Shown piece after piece: positions 43,390 to 64,000 of a stretch of DNA of 64,000 bases. The notes under the pieces were generated by a model. The model was given only the letters and a program-made list of their open reading frames with translations. It had not been told where the DNA came from and did not search any database. A program made the position numbers and the translations under genes. The stretch covers positions 4,960,001-5,024,000 of the forward strand of contig CAVNZM010000004.1 in NCBI GenBank assembly GCA_963693365.1. Reading direction: 5' to 3'. The stretch's first letter is position 1. Each line of letters starts with the position of its first letter. This DNA is from Amoebidium appalachense. Its lineage: Eukaryota > Ichthyosporea.

Positions 43390-46247
43390 GGCACGTACGG
43401 CGAGAAGGGTGACACCCATCTTTGCCGGGGAGTCGCAGACGACGACGTTGGCAGCCTGCAGAGCCTTGATCTTGTCATCGGCACCACCCTTGCCACCGGA
43501 CACGATGGCACCAGCGTGACCTGCACACAGGCATGATGTCAGAAAAGTGCGTGTGTACATTTGTGTGTATGCAAGCAAGGTGATACACATTGTGTTGTTT
43601 AATAGCACCATCCACATGAGAGAGAGAGAGTAAAGCTCAGCCCACGATCCCGTCATCCCACCCAACTCACACACACACACACAAAACAGCAATTTTTATG
43701 GACTTGCCCACGAGAGGAGGGGGGGGGGGGGGGGGGGGGGGGGGTTGAATGCGTCAAAAAGTACGAAGTACACAAGAACAAACGGATAACACGATGCAGA
43801 ATGCAAGCCATACATAAAGAGCATGCATAATAAGCAGAGCCCATCCTCAGGGGGGGCCCACGTCATCCACAGTACCCGAGTTTCGACCTATTCCCCTCGT
43901 TAACGAAACCCAACTCAGATACTGTTTCACTGGGGGAAGATAGAAGTTTGTTTTTTCGTGCACGAAAAAACACACATGGCGGAGGGAGGGGAGAGAGAGG
44001 AGAAAGAGACATAGCACTCACCCATGCGGCGGCCAGGGGGGGCAGTGCGGCCGGCAATGAAGGACACGACGGGCTTGGGCTTGGCCCGGGTCAGGTTGTG
44101 GGCGCGGAGGTAGTCGGCTGCCTCCTCCTCGGCACTGCCGCCGATCTCACCAATCAGAATGATGCCCTCAGTGGCATCGTCCGCAAGGAACACCTGATTT
44201 TAAAAAGAGAAGGGTGAGTGCAAGGTTGATAAACATGGTTCTTGTGGAGGAGAGAAGAAAAGGGTCGAAGGGTGGTGTGTCGAGGTGGAGACGACGCATT
44301 CCGGGGGGGGGGGGGGGGGGGGGGGGGGAGGGGGAGGAAACAAGTGTAGGAAGATTATTGACTTCAGTACTTTGAAGTCAATGATCTTCTCAATTGGTTG
44401 AGCGCATAATTGAAAATTCTGAGGTTCTAGGTGTAAGTTCTACGCAAATGAGTGGGAGCCATCACTAGGGGCCTAGAAGCAACCACGTGCATAGTCATAC
44501 TGCTGGTGTGCAAATGAGTCGTTGAAGAGGCCCGGGGGGGGGGGGGGGGGATTATGTGCACCGAGGGCGACAGAGAGAGAGACTACGTGCAACAGGCACA
44601 AAAAAGCAACACACCTTGAGGCAGTCGATGAAGTTGGTGCCGTTGAACGGGTCACCACCAATACCAACGCACAGCGTCTGGCCAAGGTTGGTGGCCGTGG
44701 TCTGCGCAACAGCCTCGTAGGTGAGCGTGCCGGAGCGGGACACAATACCGATCTTGCCGGGCATGTGAATGTGGCCGGGCATGATACCGATCTTGCACTC
44801 GCCGGGCCTGATGATGCCGGGGCAGTTGGGGCCCACCATGCGCGTCTTGTTCTGTGACAAGAGAGCGCTCTTGACGCGCACCATGTCCTGCTGGGGGATA
44901 CCCTCGGTGATGGTCACCACGAGGGGAATCTCGGCCGCAATGGCCTCCATCATGGCGGCACCGGCACCGGCGGGGGGAACGTAGATGACGGTGGCATTGG
45001 CGCCGGTCTCCTTCATTGCCTCGGCAACATTGGCGAACACGGGGCGGTCCAAGTGCATGGAGCCGGCCTTCTTGGGGTTGATACCACCCACGATGTTGGT
45101 GCCGTACTCAAGCGCCTGGGTGGAGTGGAACGTACCCTGCACCGGAACATGTGTAAGCGCTAGACCCAGTTATCATACTAGGTAAGGATGGGAAAGGGGG
45201 ACTGGTGTTTCCTAGTTAGAAACGGGTCCATGCTGTGTATGCAAAGCACAGAGACAGTGAAAAACGAGGGTTATCACTCCCACGAACGACAACCCTTCTT
45301 AAGCATCTGGTGGCTCAGAGCAAAATTCTACGGCACAGTTTAAGCTACGAGAACAAACTGGCAAGAGATTGCCCAGCCACAACTCTTCGAAGGCAGCTGT
45401 GCAGTCTATAGCCGGGAGAGTAGCAAGGGCAGAAAGGAGGCGGCACGGCTGGAAAGAAATTTTGTCCGTAGCCAACGCCGAGCAGCACGCAAATGTTCAT
45501 GTAAACGTTGCAAGAGAGGTTGGCAGGCAAGAGAGATAGACAGGCAGGAGGACGAGGGACAAGCTGGCAGAAAGGTACCGAGGGGGAGTAAGTGCTTACC
45601 ATCTTGCCAGTGAAACCCTGGACGATAAGCTTGGTCTGGTGACCAATGTTAAGGTTGGGGATGGTCTGGTCATACAGACTGGTGGCGGATGAGTACGCGC
45701 GGGCGCCTGCAGGGGGCAAAAATGTCAAAAGATTGAAACGTGCACAGATAGACAAAAAATCGTGCAGGCACTGTCGGTTGCTGAATGGAAGGAGGGGCAG
45801 GGGAACAGGGGGGGAGGGGCGAGCTGCTGTAGGTCGGTACAAACAACACAAATCCCCGACCAGCTAAACCTGCAAGAAACACAAAGATTGCCCGACCACC
45901 ACACAAAAGTGTTGTGCAGTGTTTCCGATGACTGAAAGACTAGTGTATACGTGCAGTAACGAGACAGGGTGATGACTTCTGTGTAGTGAGGCACAGCGGT
46001 TTATCACGAAAGAATACGCAATTATACAAAATTTCCTGTCTACAACCGTGCAGGTTACAACTACTTTACAGAATCTTCTGTACTCCGTTGCGTAGTATTT
46101 CGCCAAGGCTAGAGAAACGAGGTCTACTCTTGTTCTCTGTGGACCAGTTGCCTCTCAAAACTACCTAGAGAAAACTATAAGGCATGTTGCGTTCGTACCA
46201 TTGGCGACAACGCGGCGGGCCTGGGCGGCAAGGGAGTTGACCATCAT
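42872..46247 (-). CDS. SUCLG1: succinyl-CoA ligase (ADP/GDP-forming) alpha subunit, mitochondrial
   Basis: Six exons, 46247-46199, 45706-45600, 45136-44615, 44193-44022, 43520-43399 and 42898-42872, give 332 residues in phase. The N-terminus ([20 protein letters not shown]) has the look of a short mitochondrial presequence. [20 protein letters not shown] starts the CoA-binding domain. [49 protein letters not shown] and [14 protein letters not shown] are family hallmarks. [13 protein letters not shown] carries the phosphohistidine (His285), the loop being interrupted by an intron exactly at the Gly before it. The protein ends EMKKAGLA in a 9-codon last exon. It forms a heterodimer with the beta subunit and makes ATP or GTP from succinyl-CoA in the TCA cycle. 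The large exon 3 (174 codons) is unusual for this window. The start could be the second Met (46244). Confidence 0.96.
43744..43932 (+). repeat. dispersed repeat family B, copy B2 (3' truncated)
   Basis: It starts directly after poly(G), matches B1 (34950) almost base for base to actgtttcac, then breaks off into unrelated sequence. It is intronic and antisense to SUCLG1. Confidence 0.9.
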
Positions 46248-48627
46248 TTTCGAGGTTTTACTAGACAGCGAAACGCCGTGACTAGGATACAAGTTTTTTG
46301 TTGGAAAAGGCAAAAAGAGGGCAACTCCCGAGCTCCAGTGTGCCTGCCTTGGTGTGCTCTGTGCGGCCAAACATGCGGTTGCTTATGTTAGGTACGGCGA
46401 TCCAATCACGGCGCGGGTGCACCGATTGGTTGAGGGTGGCAAATAAAAAAGTTAAAGATTTCGTTAGGTCACACCGATATATTGAAGCCAGCCATAAAAC
46501 ACCAGAGTAAAATGTTTCTATCTGTTTATATGCAACTTAATGCAGTATAATTTGCATTTCTACTGCTCTGCTATATATAGCTGCCTAGCGCTGGACGGAA
46601 AATCTAGTTGTACGGTGAACCGATAAAGCCTTTTTAGAACGATCCGCTTCAGTTCTACCAATCGTTGTCGTCTTAGCCTTATAAGGGCCCGGTGATCCGG
46701 GGGGATAGACCTGCGCAACCTGGCTGCATGCGTCCCTTCGCGGCTTTTCTTAATATACCCACACTATTCAGCTTATAAGCATAGACGGTGTTTAGGGAAT
46801 TGCAATATTCCCCTATAATTAACTAATTAGTTTGCAGAGAAATGCTTGAGGAAAGCAGCAACATGCTGAGGATGATGCACAAAGAACTCTGAAGAGCCAA
46901 TCGGCGACATACGGGCGTTATTCCTTTGGCGCCGGACCAATGAAATTGCACAACGACAACACAAAGGGTGGGAAGCGAACCAATAGGATGTCTGCGCATT
47001 CAATCCTTGCAAAGAACCCCCGAGAAGTCCCCTTGAAACAATTCAGGTTTTTCTTTATTCTTTTAAACTTTTCCGAATATCTTTGATATTCTTCTATTTA
47101 AATAGCAAAAAGCGTTTTTTAAACAATGAAACAAAGTTTTTACATCAAACTAACAAACAATACTTAAACGGAAACTGAGTAATAAAACTGGTACACACCA
47201 ATTCTTATCTCTTTGGCAATTTCAGTTCGATCAAGGGAGAATATATTGCAAGCGATGATACGAAGCTTCCAGGATCGACTTCCCCAAAGTTTTTTGTTTT
47301 TTTCTACACTAGGCTAGATCGTTTTGCAAAAACCGTTTAGGGGTGATTTGAGGGTGATATCGATGGGTATGCGGGCATCTCAATATTACATTGTCTGTCT
47401 ACGACACGTTGTGATTTATCAATTCGTCATTCAAAGCTTTTCCATTAATAAACGCCACTTCCTGAGGCGATTCTCGGAATCAAGTGGGGGATGTGGTGTG
47501 GGGAATAGATAACATAACAACCTGTCCATGTGGTCCCCCTCCTCACCTTCCCCTGCCTTTGTGCTGTGCCCTCCATCTTTTTCGTCGTGTAGTTATATTT
47601 CACACCATGTCCCACATCCCACCATTTTCAGATGTGCAGGGAGATCACATCGTACTTCCATGCAACCAAGCATGGCTGCACTCCATGGTTCATGTGTAAG
47701 TCACGTACGTATACATTTTCGCTGCATCTGCGGATTCCAACGTACACAGTCCCCTTTTTGCTTACTTAAGCAACTCTGATCCGCAAGACGGGCGACCCAC
47801 CCAAGGTCAACGGACACTGAATCCTTCGTTGGGCATGTGTTCCGGAGGGAACCTTAGGTGCAGTTACGGTGACTTGGCCCTCCTTGAAGATGGAATCTGC
47901 TTATGTTGCATACTACACGTTCCTGAGGTTGCATGCTGACAAGGTCATTTTGCATATCGTGATATGTGTTGTGTCCTGCAACGTATTTCTCATCATGTAG
48001 TTGTACCGCGTGCTCTACTCCGCCTTCTTATAAAAAATATCCCCCCCCCCCCCCCCCCCCCCCCCCACCTCCCCCAGCCCACCTCCCGGGCCCCCGGTGG
48101 GAAGGTAAAGAACCCATCTGCTAATCAATCTGCTGCTGCTGATGGTATATCCCCTCCTCCCCACACCCCGGCTCCACCATCCCCCCCACCCTCTCCCCCC
48201 CCCCCTCCCCCACCCTTCAAAAACCACCACGTCACCACCCCCACTGCTAGATTAAATAATAGCCGTCCATCAACTCAAGTATAACCCCATTGAATTTCCG
48301 CTGCTTTGCCCACGTTACACGGCTGCTTGCATAAGTAGCTATAGCCCTGCTCGTACACCCATACTCAAGAGAACCAGTAGCACACGGTTGAGTTTCGCTT
48401 GCACAAGGTGTTGTACAAGCGTGGGCCGAATACTGCGGACGACTTCCACCCTTCCGCCCTCCTCCTGCCCTCCCCAACATACACACACACACAAGCTTGA
48501 GCCTTATGATTATTTGGGTGTGTGCACGTGGTAGTCTGAAAAATATCAATTTGACACACCCTATTAAATGAGAGTGTGTGGGTATGCATGTGTGTGTGAC
48601 TAAGCCCTTGAGTGTTCACAAACTGTA

Positions 48628-48664
<37 letters not shown>

Positions 48665-49753
48665 ACGGTGTGTTTGTGTGTGCAGCGTTTCACGTGTACG
48701 TGTGGCCATATTGTTCTGCGAATACAGGGGTTTGTCCTTTTCTGCTGAACTATTCGGAGAAGCAGCTTGCTTTGAGCGGAATCACTCCGCGTACAGAAAA
48801 ACGACTCTGCAAAGCTTTGGGAAGTGCTGCAGCATTACTCTCGGATTGCAGCAGTATAAACTTGACACAAGCAGAGTTATCCTGCAAATATCAGACTTAT
48901 TCAGCTGTTTGTACTGGCTCCCATGGTCAACTTCAATAACAGAGTTTTTTTTTTTTTTTGCACTTGGTCGTTATTATTATAGATTTGCAGTGGGTGTTGG
49001 CCTGTCCGGTCCACAGGCGATCCTTACACGCATAAATAAAACATACACGATTACCGTCAATCATCACTAGTACATACTATCGGCACAAATTTCAAGTTCC
49101 GTGCATGGTATTTATGCTACAACTGGTAGATGTCTTTTGTGTCATAGTTGGTGTGTTTGCGTGTGCGCATATATGAACGTTGTTTAATTTGAAAGGACGT
49201 TGTGGGTGGCAACCTGTATTGCCAAGGGTCGACAAAACACAGGCCATTAGCTGTTATGATCATCACCCTTTTCATCAGTTCAACTCTTACGGCGTGCCAT
49301 TCATCCATCTTTCCGATAGGAATTTAGAGTTTCTTCTCGGCGGCAGCCTGTGGTCAGTGAAGGGGAGAGGGGGGCGGGGGGGGAGGGGAGAGGGAAGGGG
49401 AGGGGGGATTTAGTTATTTGATGTCAGCGGGTAAGGGGAAAAATCGTGTAACCAAGCAAGAATACATCCCGCCCATGCATCATATGTTAGGGTAATGCTG
49501 TTCCTTTGTGTCTAAGCTGAATCAAGTGTTATAGAGGCAGAGGGGGGGGGGGGGGGGGGGGGGGGGTCAGAGAAGTGGCGAACGTGTCATAGGCATGCAT
49601 AGCAGGAAGAAAACAAGATATATTGGATTGCAGGTGTGTGCAGCCTAGCACGGTGGCACGTCCATGATACCGGCAAGCATACTTTCGCAATCCACTGTAC
49701 ATGTGTCCCTTAATCAACCCGGATAACGTAGCACACATTAAAAGCATTCAACA
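46248..49753. other. intergenic region upstream of SUCLG1
   Basis: The first 1.7 kb is unique and free of homopolymers (SUCLG1 promoter side). Poly(C) lies at 48040-48066, (TG)n at 48629-48662, poly(G) at 49543-49566. A plus-strand frame around 48690-48939 is open for about 80 codons of mixed composition but resembles nothing I recognise. No tRNA-like fold stood out. Confidence 0.5.
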
Positions 49754-63343
<13,590 letters not shown>

Positions 63344-63735
63344 CTGTGTGATTTACATGTTAGAAGGTAATATGCTTGGTGATAATATGTTAGGTAATAA
63401 TATGTTAGGTGATAATATGCTAGATGCTGACCCTGGGGAAAAGATAGTTGTGGAGCACACCATATGAATCACACTATAGCAGCAAGCATCTGACTCTTGT
63501 CTCCAGGAGACAACTAGACGCCGTTTACCATAGGTGTTTGCGACACTTCCATAAGCATTTGTGCAAGCTTGTACATGCCTATTCAAAGCACTCCTGTGTG
63601 TTGGGGTAACCCTGCAAAGCGAGAGGCCGGCAGCTGGCTTGCGCGGTGGGGGTTTGGAAGGGGGGGGGAGGGGGGGTGGGGGGGGGGGAGGTGTGGGGGG
63701 GGGGGGGGGGGAGAGGGGGGGGGGGGGGGGGGGGG
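63344..63735. other. 5'-most TRAP1 intron sequence in the window
   Basis: Contains a short tandem repeat (63363-63423) and G-rich tracts (63640-63735). No further TRAP1 exon is recognised, so the presequence exon must lie beyond 64000. Confidence 0.6.
63363..63423 (+). repeat. tandem repeat of ataatatgttaggtg
   Basis: Four copies of a 14-15 bp unit lie just upstream (in the sense of TRAP1) of exon 63343. Confidence 0.9.
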
Positions 63736-64000
63736 TTTGAATGCGGAACACGGTACAAAGTACGCATACACGACGAGAAGCATGGTGCAGGACACATGCA
63801 AAGGCAAACATTCAAGTATGCAACATCAGCCATGTGCACAGTATGCGTCATAAGCAGAGCCCATCCTCAGGGAGGACCCAAGTCATCAATTGCGTCTGAG
63901 TTTCGACCCCTTAGCCCGCGTATATACGACACTCCAACTCAGACAGCAGCATCAACTGAGCTTGGGCGGGTCAACCCGTCTTGATCAAAGACGAGCAGGG
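63736..64000 (+). repeat. dispersed repeat family A, copy A5 (cut by window end)
   Basis: Starts directly after poly(G). It shares A1-specific variants (gacgagaag, ggcgggtcaacc), so A1/A5 and A2/A4 form two subtypes. Confidence 0.93.

Noticed and set aside
48690-48939. Open plus-strand frame with balanced composition (YSEKQLALSGITPRTEKRL)
   Set aside because: No clear acceptor/donor pair, no neighbours and no family resemblance; left as spacer.

Overview
This window is nuclear DNA from an intron-rich eukaryote. All six recognisable genes are split into short exons (11 to 522 nt) with GT-AG junctions. The introns and spacers are packed with long homopolymers (mainly G or C), (TG)n/(CA)n, (GA)n and (GGGA)n tracts. 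I cannot name the lineage: proteasome, SNARE and mitochondrial genes together with a PBZ zinc finger (a module missing from yeasts) fit a protist, an alga or an early-branching opisthokont. I saw no rRNA, tRNA, CRISPR array or bacterial-type operon. The many long Pro-, Gly-, Cys/Val- or His/Thr-repeat reading frames are only translations of simple repeats.

Layout: (1) 1-9975, minus strand, 5' end complete and 3' end beyond the window: an APLF/PNKP-type FHA domain, acidic linkers, a perfect PBZ poly(ADP-ribose)-binding zinc finger, then macro-domain sequence. The PBZ exon carries two apparent 1-nt slips in homopolymers. (2) 10693-12178, plus strand: a 97-residue synaptobrevin/VAMP-like R-SNARE. 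(3) 12179-17805: mostly spacer, with a 62-bp-armed inverted repeat and one plus-strand candidate membrane-protein exon. (4) 17806-28970, minus: an MMT1-like mitochondrial cation-diffusion-facilitator metal transporter, 13 exons, 509 aa. (5) 30282-40782, minus: proteasome ubiquitin receptor Rpn10/PSMD4 with three UIMs. (6) 42872-46247, minus: mitochondrial succinyl-CoA ligase alpha subunit, 6 exons, 332 aa. (7) 49754-63343, minus: a TRAP1-type HSP90, 20 exons seen, N-terminal exon(s) beyond the window.

I built the exons by hand from splice signals, reading phase and family conservation. Phase is consistent across every junction except those flagged: the PBZ exon, and one PSMD4 junction that seems to need an 11-nt microexon with a non-AG acceptor. 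Three genes serve mitochondrial functions (metal transport, TCA cycle, chaperone), but there is no sign of co-regulation.

The most unusual signals are: the FHA-PBZ-macro architecture; poly(C) runs (sense strand) starting within a few nt to about 25 nt of many 5' splice sites; a dispersed repeat family of about 400 bp, always in the same orientation and often directly after a poly(G) run; a TRAP1 last exon that lies inside a fragment of that family; and a minisatellite whose last unit supplies a splice acceptor.
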